58,891 nt of DNA, from NCBI GenBank assembly GCA_009692115.1, contig SHZU01000013.1:1-58891 (forward strand), read 5' to 3'. Shown piece by piece: positions 19,129 through 27,809 of this stretch (position 1 is the first letter of the stretch; each line of letters opens with the position of its first letter). Source of the stretch: Gemmatimonadota bacterium (GTDB lineage Bacteria; Gemmatimonadota; Gemmatimonadetes; Gemmatimonadales; GWC2-71-9). The notes under the pieces were generated by a model. That model was not told the DNA's origin. It worked only from the letters and a program-made list of their open reading frames with translations, and ran no database searches. The position numbers and the translations under genes were made by a program.

Positions 19129-21015
19129 ATGCGACTGCAACCCCTCGACTGGGTCATCGCGGTAGCGTCGCTGCTGATCTGCTTCCTACCGGCCCTGTTC
19201 TTCGGAAAACGGGCCGGCAAGAACACCTCGGAGTTCTTTGCTTCCGGCCGGTCGGTGCCGTGGTGGCTGGCCGGGTTGTCGATGGTGGCCACCACGTTCA
19301 GCAGCGACACCCCGAATTGGGTAACCCAACAAGTCCGTCAGTTCGGGGTGGCCGGCAACTGGCAATGGTGGGCGTTCGTGCTGACCGGGGTGTCGACGGT
19401 GTTCTTCTACGCCCGGCTCTGGCGGCGGTCCGGGGTCATGACCGACCTCGAGTTCTATGAACTCCGCTACTCGGGCCAAGCCGCCTCCGTGGTCCGGGGC
19501 TTCCGCGCCGTCTATCTCGGCCTGTTCTTCAACTGCTTCATCATGGGGACGGTGACGCTCGCGGCCTGCAAGATCGCGAACATTCTGTTCGGGATGCCAC
19601 CGTGGCAGACGATCCTCATCTGCGGCGTCTTGAACGTGGCTTTCGCCGCCCACTCCGGCCTTTGGGGTGTGCTGGTCATCGACATGATTCAGTTCTTCAT
19701 CAAGATGACGGCGGTCATCGCCGCGGCCTACTTCAGCCTGAAGCAAGTGGCCCGGTCCACCGGAGTCGGCGAAGGCGCGTGGGACGGGCTCCAGAAACTG
19801 GTGGCGACGCTCGGCGGACAGCAGGTCAACTTCGTCAACGGCACCCCGGTTCGCTCCGCCATCGACGGCACCGGGCAGCCGATCCTCGACCTGCTGCCGA
19901 ACTTCTCGATGAGCGAGTTGGCGCTGATGATCTTCATCATGCCGATCGCGGTCAGTTGGTGGGCCAACTGGTACCCGGGGTCCGAACCGGGCGGCGGCAG
20001 CTACATCGCCCAGCGGATGCTGGCGTCTAAAACAGAGAAGGATTCGTTGGGCGGCACCCTGTTCTTCAATTTGGCACACTACGTCCTCCGGCCCTGGCCC
20101 TGGATCATCACGGCGCTTTGCTCGATCATCATCTTTCCAGAGCTGTCCGACATCCAGGCGGCATTTCCTGCGGCCGATCCCGCCCTGATCGGGCATGACA
20201 GCGCCTTCCCGGCCATGCTCAAATTCTTGCCGGTCGGGTTCGTGGGCCTGATGGTCGGCGGATTGATCGCGGCCAACTCGTCGACCATCCTGACCCATCT
20301 CAACTGGGGCTCGTCGTACCTGGTCCACGATTTGTACCGACGGTTCCTCCGGCCCGCCGGCACCGAGAAGCACTACGTCAACGTCGGCCGGCTCTGCACG
20401 GTGGGCCTGTATGTGGTGGCGGCGGGATTAAGCCAACTCCTGACCTCGGCGCAGGACGCCTTCGAAATCTTGATTTCGATCGGAGCCGGCACCGGGCTGA
20501 TTTACCTGCTCCGGTGGTTTTGGTGGCGGATCAGCGCTTGGTGCGAGGTGGCGGCCATGGTCAGTTCCTTCACGATCTCGATCATCTTCTTCGTGATGAA
20601 GAAGACCGGCCATCCCCTGCCGTTTGCCACCACGGTGCTCTTTTCGGTGGCGTTCACCACGGTGTGCTGGCTGGTGACGGCCTACGTCGCGGCCCCGACC
20701 AGCCGCGACCAACTGGTGGCCTTTTTCCGGAAAGTGCACCCGGCGGGCCCGGGCTGGACCAAGATTCGAATCGAAGCCGGGGTCAGCGCCGAGGATGCGG
20801 CCCTGCACGGCGACCACATGGGCATGGCAACCTTGGGATGGGTTGCCGGTTGCCTGACGATCTGGTCATCGCTGTTCGGAATCGGCCAATTCCTCTATGG
20901 CCGCACCCAATTGGCCCTGGCCCTTGGCGCGCTGTTTGCCGTGAGCGGGCTCACGCTGCTTTGGGTCATCAACCATCTCTGGGACCCAAAGCCGGGCTCG
21001 CGGGCTCCGAATTAG
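19129..21015 (+). CDS. Sodium:solute symporter family transporter
   Basis: A 628-residue polytopic protein of the SSS family (LeuT fold). The N-terminal pattern FFGKRAGKNTSEFFASGRSVPWW and the SMVATTFSSDTPNW segment in helix 1 are characteristic. Some 13 to 14 hydrophobic helices follow, ending in a hydrophobic C-terminal helix. The substrate may be a product of the hydrolases or amidase encoded upstream. Its stop (TAG) and the stop of the convergent epimerase gene share TTAG at 21012-21015. Confidence 0.85.
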   Translation: MRLQPLDWVIAVASLLICFLPALFFGKRAGKNTSEFFASGRSVPWWLAGLSMVATTFSSDTPNWVTQQVRQFGVAGNWQWWAFVLTGVSTVFFYARLWRRSGVMTDLEFYELRYSGQAASVVRGFRAVYLGLFFNCFIMGTVTLAACKIANILFGMPPWQTILICGVLNVAFAAHSGLWGVLVIDMIQFFIKMTAVIAAAYFSLKQVARSTGVGEGAWDGLQKLVATLGGQQVNFVNGTPVRSAIDGTGQPILDLLPNFSMSELALMIFIMPIAVSWWANWYPGSEPGGGSYIAQRMLASKTEKDSLGGTLFFNLAHYVLRPWPWIITALCSIIIFPELSDIQAAFPAADPALIGHDSAFPAMLKFLPVGFVGLMVGGLIAANSSTILTHLNWGSSYLVHDLYRRFLRPAGTEKHYVNVGRLCTVGLYVVAAGLSQLLTSAQDAFEILISIGAGTGLIYLLRWFWWRISAWCEVAAMVSSFTISIIFFVMKKTGHPLPFATTVLFSVAFTTVCWLVTAYVAAPTSRDQLVAFFRKVHPAGPGWTKIRIEAGVSAEDAALHGDHMGMATLGWVAGCLTIWSSLFGIGQFLYGRTQLALALGALFAVSGLTLLWVINHLWDPKPGSRAPN

Positions 21016-22106
21016 CCCCGGGCGTGCCACTCCTTTAGGAGTTCGATTTCCCGGGCCGCGGTCAGGCCCGGGCGGGGCACGGCTTCCCACGCGGTTCCCT
21101 CCGACTTGAACCACTTGAGGGTGTCCGCCGCGGTATCGGCCAAGGAACGGTAGGTCAGGCCGGCCGCGACGGCACGCTTGGGGCTGATCAGCCCGTTGCC
21201 CTTGTGATCACCAATCGGCGGGTACCAGATCGGGATGTCCCGCCACGGCCGAATCTTCCGGTCGAGGAGAAACTGAGTCTCAACCCAGATAAACCGGACG
21301 TCGGCGCTGGTGATGGCCCGGATCCCGTAGAGAAATTCGGCCATCGAGAGCGGAGTACCCGGTCCCATCGCGTTGAACACTCCGGTGGTCTTCTGCTCGA
21401 GCAGCCGAACGATCCATTCGGCCATGTCCCGGGCATCGATGATTTGCACCGGGTCGGTCGGCGCGCCGGCGGCCAGCACTTCGCCGCCCCGGTCGATCCG
21501 GACCGGCCAATAGGTGAAGAGGTTGGCGTTGTCACCCGGGCCGACGATCCAGCCTGGCCGGATGATGGTATTGCGCTCCGGAAACGCCTCGCGGACTTCC
21601 TGCTCGCAAATCACCTTGAGCGGTCCGTAGTACTTCCGGGTGTCCTCCGAGTTCGGCTCGGGTAGCACGGCCTTGGGGGCATCCTCGTCCATATGGTCGA
21701 CGGTGAAATCTTTATAGACGTCGCCGGTCGAGATGAAGAGGTAGTGGTCGGCCTGGGCCTTGAGCATTTGCGCCGAGGCGCGGACCACCCGCGGCACATA
21801 GCCCGAGGTGTCGATGACCGCGTCCCACTTCCGTCCCTTCAAGACGCCAAGGCCGCCGTCCCGGTCGCCGATCAGCTTCTCGAGGCCCGGAAAGAGGCCC
21901 GGATTGGTCTTGCCTCGATTGAAGAGCGTCGGCACGTGACCTCGGGCCTGAGCCGCCCGAACCATGTGGGGACCGATGAATCCGGTCCCGCCGATGAACA
22001 AGATCCGAAGCGGAGCCTTCCGCCGAAGCGTGAAGGCCGAGGGTCCGATCGAGAGCGCGGCGCCGGTGACGGCGGTGGTCTTGATGAAATCGCGTCGAGT
22101 AGTCAT
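21012..22106 (-). CDS. Tat-exported NAD-dependent epimerase/dehydratase
   Basis: A 364-residue extended short-chain dehydrogenase/epimerase. The N-terminus has a twin-arginine signal (TTRRDFIKTTAVTGAAL), and the Rossmann motif GGTGFIG follows at about residues 39-45. SGYVPR and STGDVYKD segments follow, and YYGPLK, with a YxxxK-like Tyr/Lys, is visible near residues 159-164. Tat export would suit a cofactor-bound periplasmic oxidoreductase. It overlaps the hisIE stop by ATGA and is the last gene transcribed from the his promoter. Any link to histidine synthesis is not evident. Confidence 0.8.
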   Translation of the reverse strand: MTTRRDFIKTTAVTGAALSIGPSAFTLRRKAPLRILFIGGTGFIGPHMVRAAQARGHVPTLFNRGKTNPGLFPGLEKLIGDRDGGLGVLKGRKWDAVIDTSGYVPRVVRASAQMLKAQADHYLFISTGDVYKDFTVDHMDEDAPKAVLPEPNSEDTRKYYGPLKVICEQEVREAFPERNTIIRPGWIVGPGDNANLFTYWPVRIDRGGEVLAAGAPTDPVQIIDARDMAEWIVRLLEQKTTGVFNAMGPGTPLSMAEFLYGIRAITSADVRFIWVETQFLLDRKIRPWRDIPIWYPPIGDHKGNGLISPKRAVAAGLTYRSLADTAADTLKWFKSEGTAWEAVPRPGLTAAREIELLKEWHARG

Positions 22107-22687
22107 TGAGGTAATGTAGCAGAGGTGGATTCCCGGCGGCCAAAGGCTTCCTGGACGTCGGCCAGCGACACCCCCAGCGCCCGGACGGCCACCAGCGTGT
22201 GGTAGAGAAGGTCGGCGGCCTCTTCGGTGGCACGGACCGGGTCGCCATCGACGCAGGCCACCGCTAATTCGGTCGCTTCCTCACCCAGTTTTTTCAGGCG
22301 GAGGTTTCGGTCGGCGAGGAGCTTGGCGGTGTAGCTGGCTCCGGCATCGGGCCCGGCGGCGCGGGCCGCGATGGTCCGGTCGAGGCGGCCGAGGACTCCG
22401 GCGCCCATGTCCCCAAAGCAGGTTGGGGCGCCGGTATGACACGCCGGTCCCGCCGGGATCACCTAGGCCAAGAGCGTATCGCCGTCGCAATCGGGCAGCA
22501 GGCTGACCACCCGCTGGACGTTGCCGCTGGTGGCGCCTTTATGCCAAAGGCCCCGGCTCCGGGAGCGATAGTGCATCTCGCCGGTCTCGAGCGTCTTGGC
22601 CACCATCAGCACCGCCCCGGTCGTGGCGTCTTGGGCAACCACCGCCACGACTCCACCCCGTTTCGTGAAGTCCAAGCGATCGATCAT
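22103..22687 (-). pseudogene. hisIE: Bifunctional HisIE interrupted by an amber codon
   Basis: The start (ATG 22687) is coupled to hisN by ATGA. The N-terminal part is phosphoribosyl-AMP cyclohydrolase ([13 protein letters not shown], then [10 protein letters not shown]). A TAG at 22463-22465 interrupts the frame, and in the same frame it continues VIPAGPACHTG, the zinc-binding C-terminus of HisI, followed by a full HisE pyrophosphohydrolase domain (KKLGEEATELAVAC, EEAADLLYHTLVA). HisI stopped at the TAG would lack an essential Cys. The codon after TAG is GTG, so HisE might be made by reinitiation. Natural suppression or a sequencing error are alternatives. Confidence 0.8.
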
Positions 22688-23454
22688 GGGGATACCAACA
22701 TCGACCGGACCGTCACCGCTAGTTCCCGGTTGGTGGCAATCGTATCGCCGCCAAAGGCGGTTCGCCGGCCTTGCCAATCAGTCAACACGCCACCCGCTTC
22801 CTCGATGATGGGCATCAAACAGGCTGAGTCCCAGGGGTTCATTCGGTCGTCAACCATGACATCGGCCCGGCCGGTGGCGACCAGGAGATAGCCGAAGCAA
22901 TCGCCCCAGGTTCGGACCACCCGGGCCTCAGCCGCCAGGGCCTGCCACGATTGCCTCCGCACCGGCTGATCGGGAAATCGCTCGTCGGTGGCGAGGACCA
23001 CGGCATCGGCCAACACCGACTGGGTCGACACCCGGCAGCGCGCTCCGTTGCACCAAGCACCTTCGCCCCGGGCGCCGGCGACCAACTCGCCGGCCGCGGC
23101 ACAGTTGATGGCCCCGGCCAGCACCTCTTCTCCCTCTACGACGGCGATCAGGGTTCCCCAGAGCGGGGTTCCGGCCACGAAGCTCTTGGTCCCGTCGATC
23201 GGGTCGATCAGCCAGCGCCGGCCGGTGCCGCTCCCGGTCAATCCGAACTCTTCGCCGAGAATGGTATCGTTGGGAAATCGAGCGCTGATCCACGCCCGTG
23301 CCGCCTGTTCAGCGGATTGGTCGGCGATGGTGACCGGACTCCCGTCACCTTTCCATTCGACCGCCACACCCTTGCCGAAATATCGGAGGGCCACCTCGCC
23401 GGCCACGCGGGACACATCGGTCACCGCCTGGAGGAGTTCGCTCGGATTGCTCAC
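22684..23454 (-). CDS. hisN: Histidinol-phosphatase, inositol monophosphatase type
   Basis: A 256-residue member of the IMPase superfamily. Metal-site motifs are GEEFG (about residues 67-71), [11 protein letters not shown] (about 85-95) and [17 protein letters not shown] (about 205-221). The position between the his fusion gene and hisIE, with GTGA and ATGA overlaps on both sides, supports histidinol-phosphate phosphatase activity over inositol phosphatase. The GTG at 23454 begins the homologous region; the longer open frame upstream overlaps the preceding gene out of phase. This is the only gene of the his remnant that looks intact. Confidence 0.82.
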   Translation of the reverse strand: MSNPSELLQAVTDVSRVAGEVALRYFGKGVAVEWKGDGSPVTIADQSAEQAARAWISARFPNDTILGEEFGLTGSGTGRRWLIDPIDGTKSFVAGTPLWGTLIAVVEGEEVLAGAINCAAAGELVAGARGEGAWCNGARCRVSTQSVLADAVVLATDERFPDQPVRRQSWQALAAEARVVRTWGDCFGYLLVATGRADVMVDDRMNPWDSACLMPIIEEAGGVLTDWQGRRTAFGGDTIATNRELAVTVRSMLVSP

Positions 23455-23807
23455 CAGGTTCTCCGGGTTGGAATGCCGGCCGCGGCCATGGCCTGTTTGA
23501 ACTCGGTGACGGTCGTCTGGCCGTCGTGGAGGATCCGGCACCGGCCGAAGTTGAGGTCGAGCCGGTCGACCAGCGCCCGCTCCGACTCGGTGACCAGATC
23601 CCAGCCGGTGATCCCGACCAGGGCGGCGCCGTCGGCCACGAACTCGGGAATGTCCTGCGATCGGACGAAGATCGCTTCGTACTCGTCGCCGAGCTTGGCA
23701 ATCAGGGCCCGGTCGCTCTGGACCCGGACGGAGAGTCCGGCATCGTCGAGGAGGGCGCGAACATCGTCGGCCAACCGACCTTTGTTTGGCAACGCGATTT
23801 TGAGCAT
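23451..23807 (-). pseudogene. hisG: hisG'-'hisF deletion fusion
   Basis: A 118-residue frame. Residues 1 to about 87 are the N-terminal domain of ATP phosphoribosyltransferase (IALPNKGRLADDV, RSQDIPEFV, GITGWDLV, LDLNFGRCR). Short-form HisG is some 200 residues, and the phosphate-binding second half is missing. The last 30 or so residues (ILHDGQTTVTEFKQAMAAAGIP...) read as the C-terminus of HisF. The simplest explanation is one deletion removing the rest of hisG, most of hisF and any his genes that lay between. The fusion is in frame and ends with a GTGA overlap to hisN, as an intact hisF would. It should be inactive as HisG and as HisF. Confidence 0.75.
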
Positions 23808-23816
23808 CCGGCCTCG

Positions 23817-23849
23817 AAAAAGAAAGCGGCCCGTCTGGTGACGGGCCGC
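23817..23849 (-). terminator. Attenuator terminator of the his operon
   Basis: On the minus strand GCGGCCCGTC (23849-23840), loop ACCA, GACGGGCCGC (23835-23826) form a perfect 10-bp stem, followed by TTTCTTTTTC (23825-23816). It lies between the leader peptide stop (23882) and the start of the hisG fusion (23807). The 5' arm contains CGGCCCG (23848-23842), complementary to CGGGCCG (23917-23911) just after the His codons, giving an alternative antiterminator pairing. Confidence 0.88.
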
Positions 23850-23881
23850 GGAGTCATGTCGTTACGCCTGAAGGTTCCGAA

Positions 23882-23965
23882 CTAGCACCCCTGCGCAGCA
23901 AACCAGACCCCGGCCCGATGACCGTGGTGATGGTGGTGCGCGTGCCGAATCAGAGCGGTGTGCAT
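23882..23965 (-). CDS. hisL: His operon leader peptide
   Basis: A 27-codon frame (ATG 23965, TAG 23884-23882) with eight His codons: positions 2, 8, 10-14 and 16. Five are consecutive. It lies between argR and the hisG fusion and is followed by the perfect terminator at 23826-23849. Stalling of a ribosome at the His codons would free CGGGCCG (23917-23911) to pair with the 5' arm of the terminator, which is the classical attenuation logic. There is no Shine-Dalgarno site. The promoter spacing puts the transcript start at or next to the A of ATG, so translation is probably leaderless. Confidence 0.88.
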   Translation of the reverse strand: MHTALIRHAHHHHHGHRAGVWFAAQGC

Positions 23966-23971
23966 GGCCCG

Positions 23972-24001
23972 AAGGTATCCCAAGCCGGCCGGGGCTGTCA
24001 A
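23972..24001 (-). promoter_or_regulatory. Promoter of the his operon
   Basis: A perfect -35 TTGACA (24001-23996) overlaps the argR stop codon. A -10-like TACCTT (23977-23972) follows after 18 nt. The predicted transcript start, about 7 nt downstream, coincides with the ATG of the leader peptide at 23965. The his remnant can thus be transcribed independently of the arg operon. Confidence 0.6.
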
Positions 24002-24459
24002 GCCGGTGGTGCCTGGGTCAAGCGGCCGAGTTGCCGGAGCACCCGGCGCTGCCCCGGATTGTCCCGGGTGGCCAGAAAGATCGTGTCATCGCCGGAAATG
24101 TTGCCTAACACTTCGGGCCAGGCCAGCCGGTCGAGAGCCGCCCCGACTCGGTTGGCCTCGCCGGGAGGCGTGTGGAGCACGATGAGGACGTCGCCCGCCG
24201 CGGTGTACGCCAGGACGCCCTCGACAATCCGCTGCTCGTCCGAATCGCGCCGGGGCGGATTGGTCACCACTTGGCGGTGATAGGCCCCCTCCACCTTGAC
24301 CAGCTTCAGGGCGGCGATGTCCCGGCTTACCGAGGACTGGGTCACGTCCCAGCCCTCACGGGCGAGCGCCGCCGCCAAATCCTCCTGGGTACCGATCGAG
24401 TGGGTCTCGATCAGTTCGAGGATCTTGAGGTGGCGCTGCCGCCGGTCGGCCCGAATCAC
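23998..24459 (-). CDS. argR: Arginine repressor
   Basis: A 153-residue ArgR. The N-terminal winged helix is recognisable (DRRQRHLKILELIETHS, then TQSSVSRDIAALKLVKV at about residues 40-56, the recognition region). The C-terminal arginine-binding/oligomerisation domain has VLIVLHTPPGEANRVGAALDR and GDDTIFLATRD. The GTG at 24459 overlaps the argH stop (GTGA), and the extended frame upstream is out of family. It ends the arg operon and probably senses arginine to repress transcription from the argG promoter; see the palindrome at 33304. Confidence 0.88.
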   Translation of the reverse strand: MIRADRRQRHLKILELIETHSIGTQEDLAAALAREGWDVTQSSVSRDIAALKLVKVEGAYHRQVVTNPPRRDSDEQRIVEGVLAYTAAGDVLIVLHTPPGEANRVGAALDRLAWPEVLGNISGDDTIFLATRDNPGQRRVLRQLGRLTQAPPA

Positions 24460-25820
24460 GGGGCCCGACCGGCCAGCCGGGTGATGGCCGCTTCGAACTT
24501 TCGGGCCGCTTGGTCGTTGACCCTGGCCAAGGCCACGAATCGCCGCCACGCGACGCCGAGGCCGAGCCGGCCGAGACCGCCGGTTGACCGGCGCCGGCTG
24601 ATAATCCGGGCCGCCGAGATGCCCGGCATCCGGTCGCCCCGGTTGAGCGCGGCCGCCACGTCGCGATAGGCCTGCCGGAACGGGACTCCGGTCTCGACCC
24701 GCCGCATCACCTCGTCGGTGGCCAGCACGCCGCCTTGCAACATCTCGAGCCCCCGACTGCCCCGAACACCGAGAGCCGGGACGACCAACGTCATCATCGT
24801 CACCATGTCCTCGGTCCGGCCGAGCCCCCGGATCAACGGCTCCTTGAGCAACTGGAAGTCGCGGTGATAGCCGCTGGTGAGCTTGGAACGCAACGCCAAG
24901 ACCGCGGCCAAGTCGCCCTCCAGCACCGCGGCCCGCGCCCGAGTCAACTCGAAGACGTCAGGGTTCCGCTTCTGGGGCATGATGCTCGAACCGGTGGCAA
25001 ACCGGGCGGGGAGTTCGAGGAGGCCGAACTCCTCACCCGACAACAGCACGACATCACTGGCCAGCTTCGACAGATCGTGGCCGAGCTGAACGCACCAGAA
25101 CAATACCGCGGCCTCGAGCTTGCCCCGGCCGTTCTGGACCTGCGCGACGTTAGGTTCTACTCCCGCGAAGCCGAGCGCCTTGGCCGCGGCCTCACGGTTG
25201 AGCGGCAGGGGCACCCCGTAGCCGGCCCCGCTCCCGAGCGGCGACCGATCGACCAACCGCCAGACCCCGTCGAGCGTCCCGATGGTATCGAGCAGGCCCT
25301 CCGCGAACGCCCCGGCCCACATTCCCACGCTCGACGGCATGGCCGGCCGGAGATGCGTGTAGCCGGGCCAGAGGCTGTCCCGGTGCTGGTCGGCAAAGAA
25401 CAGCAACTCGCTCACCAACCCAAGCGCCTGCATCTCGATCTGGAGGAGCGAGTCCTTGAGATAGAGCCGGAGATCGCAGGCAACCTGGTCGTTGCGGGAG
25501 CGGCCCGTGTGGAGCCGTTCGCCGGCCGACCCGAACCGCCGGGTGAGCCACGCCTCCACGGCCGAATGGGCATCCTCATGCTCGGCGCCGATGCCTAACG
25601 TTCCGCGCCGCACTGCCGCCAGCGCGGCCCGGAGACCGACTCGGAGCCGGTCACGTTCGCTCCGGGGAATCAGCTTGGAGGCATAGAGTCCCTCGACATG
25701 ACCCAGGCTTCCGATCACGTCCCATTCGAGGAGGTAGCCGTCCCAGTGCCGGTCGTCACCGACGGTGTACGCCAACATCGCCGGATCCGGCGGGGTGCTT
25801 TGCGACCACAAGGTCTTCAT
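24456..25820 (-). CDS. argH: Argininosuccinate lyase
   Basis: A 454-residue ArgH, which splits argininosuccinate into arginine and fumarate. The fumarase/aspartase superfamily signature GSSIMPQKRNPD is at about residues 268-279, and the HTGRSRNDQVACDLR segment of argininosuccinate lyases is at about 106-120. The ATG at 25820 overlaps the argE' stop. The longer frame upstream crosses argE' and is not coding. Length is within the usual 450-470 range, though the residues after the catalytic domain are rich in Arg and small residues. It is coupled to argR downstream. Confidence 0.9.
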   Translation of the reverse strand: MKTLWSQSTPPDPAMLAYTVGDDRHWDGYLLEWDVIGSLGHVEGLYASKLIPRSERDRLRVGLRAALAAVRRGTLGIGAEHEDAHSAVEAWLTRRFGSAGERLHTGRSRNDQVACDLRLYLKDSLLQIEMQALGLVSELLFFADQHRDSLWPGYTHLRPAMPSSVGMWAGAFAEGLLDTIGTLDGVWRLVDRSPLGSGAGYGVPLPLNREAAAKALGFAGVEPNVAQVQNGRGKLEAAVLFWCVQLGHDLSKLASDVVLLSGEEFGLLELPARFATGSSIMPQKRNPDVFELTRARAAVLEGDLAAVLALRSKLTSGYHRDFQLLKEPLIRGLGRTEDMVTMMTLVVPALGVRGSRGLEMLQGGVLATDEVMRRVETGVPFRQAYRDVAAALNRGDRMPGISAARIISRRRSTGGLGRLGLGVAWRRFVALARVNDQAARKFEAAITRLAGRAP

Positions 25821-26896
25821 CGGAGATACTCCTCGGCCACCGCCCGATAGAACCGGCGGGCGGCCGTCACTTCGGGAAGGTCGACGCATTCGTCGGCGGT
25901 GTGGGAGCGCCGGCTGGTGCCGGGCCCGCACTTGATCGTGTCGATAGTGCGGACGAAGACCCAATCGGAACAGGTCGGGCTGCCGAACGTGGTCACCGAC
26001 GGCTCGACCCGCCGGGCGGCGGCCAGGACCTTGGAATCCGGCGGCGTTTCGCAGGGGACCAGTCGTTCAGACGTGACCACGACGTCGCAATCCAGTCCGG
26101 CACGGAGCGCCGCCGCGATCTCGGTGTGCTCAAAGGACGGGGTACTCCGAATGTCGAGGACGGCCTTGGCGGTCGGTGGCGTCACGTTCCGGCTCACGCC
26201 CGCCTCGATCATGGTGGCCGTGACGGTCGTCTTGCCTAACACCGGGTGGCTCCGGTCCTGCAATAACGACGGGAGCCGGACCAGATCGGCCGCCAACTGG
26301 GTAATCGCATTGGTGAAATTGCCGTCGGCGGCGTATCCGGCGTGGCGTTGGTCGCCCTGAGCCACCAGGTCGACCATCATCAAGCCCCGCTGGGCAATGG
26401 CAATGGCCAGATTGGTCGGCTCGCCGACCACCGCCGCGGTGATCGGCGGCAACGTCGCCACCGCCCGGCCCATGGTCGTGTGCTTGGTTTCTTCCCCCAG
26501 GCCGAACACCACCACCAGCGATCCGCCGACGGAACCAGCCCGGTGCTCGGCGAAATCGAGCGCGGCCAACAGCATGGAGGCTACCGAGGCTTTGGCATCG
26601 CCGGAGCCCCGCCCATACAACAGGTCGCCTTCGATGACCGGGGTGAAGGGGTCCCGAGTCCATCCTTCGCCCGGTGGGACGACATCGAGATGGGAAATGA
26701 ATGCCAACGTCCGGCCCGGCCGGCCGGTGTCGACCATCACTTTGACTCCGGTCTCATCCCGGACCACATCGAGCCCGAAACCGGCCGCAATCCCCTCGAC
26801 CAACCGGGCCATCGCCTCCTCGTCGCCACTGACCGAGGGGCATGCCACCAACGCCTTCAGGAGCTCGATTTCATTCCGCAAGTTCGGCTCCGACAT
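25817..26896 (-). CDS. argE: M20 deacetylase, probably N-acetylcitrulline deacetylase
   Basis: A 359-residue zinc metallopeptidase-fold deacetylase of family M20. Metal and catalytic motifs are ISHLDVVPPGE (about residues 67-77), YGRGSGDAKASVA (about 93-105) and FGLGEETKH (about 130-138). It lies directly after argB (26-bp overlap) and before argH. Because the transcarbamylase of this operon is of the acetylornithine type, the expected substrate is N-acetyl-L-citrulline, as for the Xanthomonas ArgE'. Plain acetylornithine deacetylase activity cannot be excluded from sequence. Confidence 0.82.
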   Translation of the reverse strand: MSEPNLRNEIELLKALVACPSVSGDEEAMARLVEGIAAGFGLDVVRDETGVKVMVDTGRPGRTLAFISHLDVVPPGEGWTRDPFTPVIEGDLLYGRGSGDAKASVASMLLAALDFAEHRAGSVGGSLVVVFGLGEETKHTTMGRAVATLPPITAAVVGEPTNLAIAIAQRGLMMVDLVAQGDQRHAGYAADGNFTNAITQLAADLVRLPSLLQDRSHPVLGKTTVTATMIEAGVSRNVTPPTAKAVLDIRSTPSFEHTEIAAALRAGLDCDVVVTSERLVPCETPPDSKVLAAARRVEPSVTTFGSPTCSDWVFVRTIDTIKCGPGTSRRSHTADECVDLPEVTAARRFYRAVAEEYLR

Positions 26897-27809
26897 AGGT
26901 CGCCTTTTCCTTCTTGCCGACGATCATCGTGCCGGCCCCGGACCCCGTGAACACTTCCTGCAACAACGAATCGGTGGCCCGCCCGTCGATGATATGGGTT
27001 CGCTCCACCCCGCTCGTCGCGGCCCGAATGCAGGCCTCGACCTTGGGCCGCATGCCGCCGGCCAGAGCGCCTGCTTCCATCAACTGGGTCAGATCGTCCG
27101 GATCGGCGAACGTGACCAGCGACGACGGGTCGTTCCGGTCACGGAGAACGCCCGGCACGCCGGTCAAGAAAATCAACTTCTGCGCTTTCAAGGCGACGGC
27201 GATTCGCTCCGCGACCGTGTCGGCGTTGACGTTGAAGACATGACCGTCGCGGTCGCCGGCCAGCGAGCAGATCACCGGCACGAACCGCTGATCGAGCAGG
27301 GTGGTGAGCACCCGGCCATCGACCTGGTCGATCTCGCCGACGTGTCCGTAGTCGACGATCCGGGTAATCCCGGCATCGTCCTTGACCGCCATGGGCGGGC
27401 GCCGGGTGGCCGACAACAGGTCGGCATCCACACCGCTCAGCCCGACGGCCTGGACCCCGTGCCGGCGCAGGGCGCAGAGCAAGTCGAGGTTGACGGTGCC
27501 GGCAAATACCATCTTGGCCACTTCGAGGCCCGCGTCATCCGTGACCCGGCGTCCGGCCACGATCTCGGGTTCCTGTCCGAGCCGGCGAGAGAGCGCTGTG
27601 GCCTGGGGCCCGCCACCGTGCACGATGACGATCCGAATCCCGAGACTGTGCAGCAACCCCAACTGGGCCGACACTTGGTCGAGTCCGTGGGCATCGGCGA
27701 CCACGTCGCCCCCGACCTTGACCACGAACACATGGTCGCGATAGGCGCGGACATACCGAAGCGCGCCCTTCAAGCTCGCCAACGGGCGGGCCACTTCATG
27801 AGACGACAT
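26871..27809 (-). CDS. argB: N-acetylglutamate kinase
   Basis: A 312-residue amino-acid kinase family protein phosphorylating N-acetyl-L-glutamate. The nucleotide and substrate loops are VVKVGGDVV (about residues 29-37), VIVHGGGPQATAL (about 61-73) and NVNADTVAERIAVALKA (about 197-213). It lacks a fused N-acetyltransferase domain of the kind found in Xanthomonas ArgA/B, so it does not supply N-acetylglutamate itself. The ATG lies immediately after the argF' stop (27810), and its 3' end overlaps argE' by 26 bases. Confidence 0.9.
   Translation of the reverse strand: MSSHEVARPLASLKGALRYVRAYRDHVFVVKVGGDVVADAHGLDQVSAQLGLLHSLGIRIVIVHGGGPQATALSRRLGQEPEIVAGRRVTDDAGLEVAKMVFAGTVNLDLLCALRRHGVQAVGLSGVDADLLSATRRPPMAVKDDAGITRIVDYGHVGEIDQVDGRVLTTLLDQRFVPVICSLAGDRDGHVFNVNADTVAERIAVALKAQKLIFLTGVPGVLRDRNDPSSLVTFADPDDLTQLMEAGALAGGMRPKVEACIRAATSGVERTHIIDGRATDSLLQEVFTGSGAGTMIVGKKEKATYVGAELAE

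Noticed and set aside
23882-23965. The poly-His peptide as a metal-binding protein
   Set aside because: At 27 residues, directly ahead of a terminator with an alternative pairing and a hisG start, the leader-peptide explanation accounts for more of the sequence.
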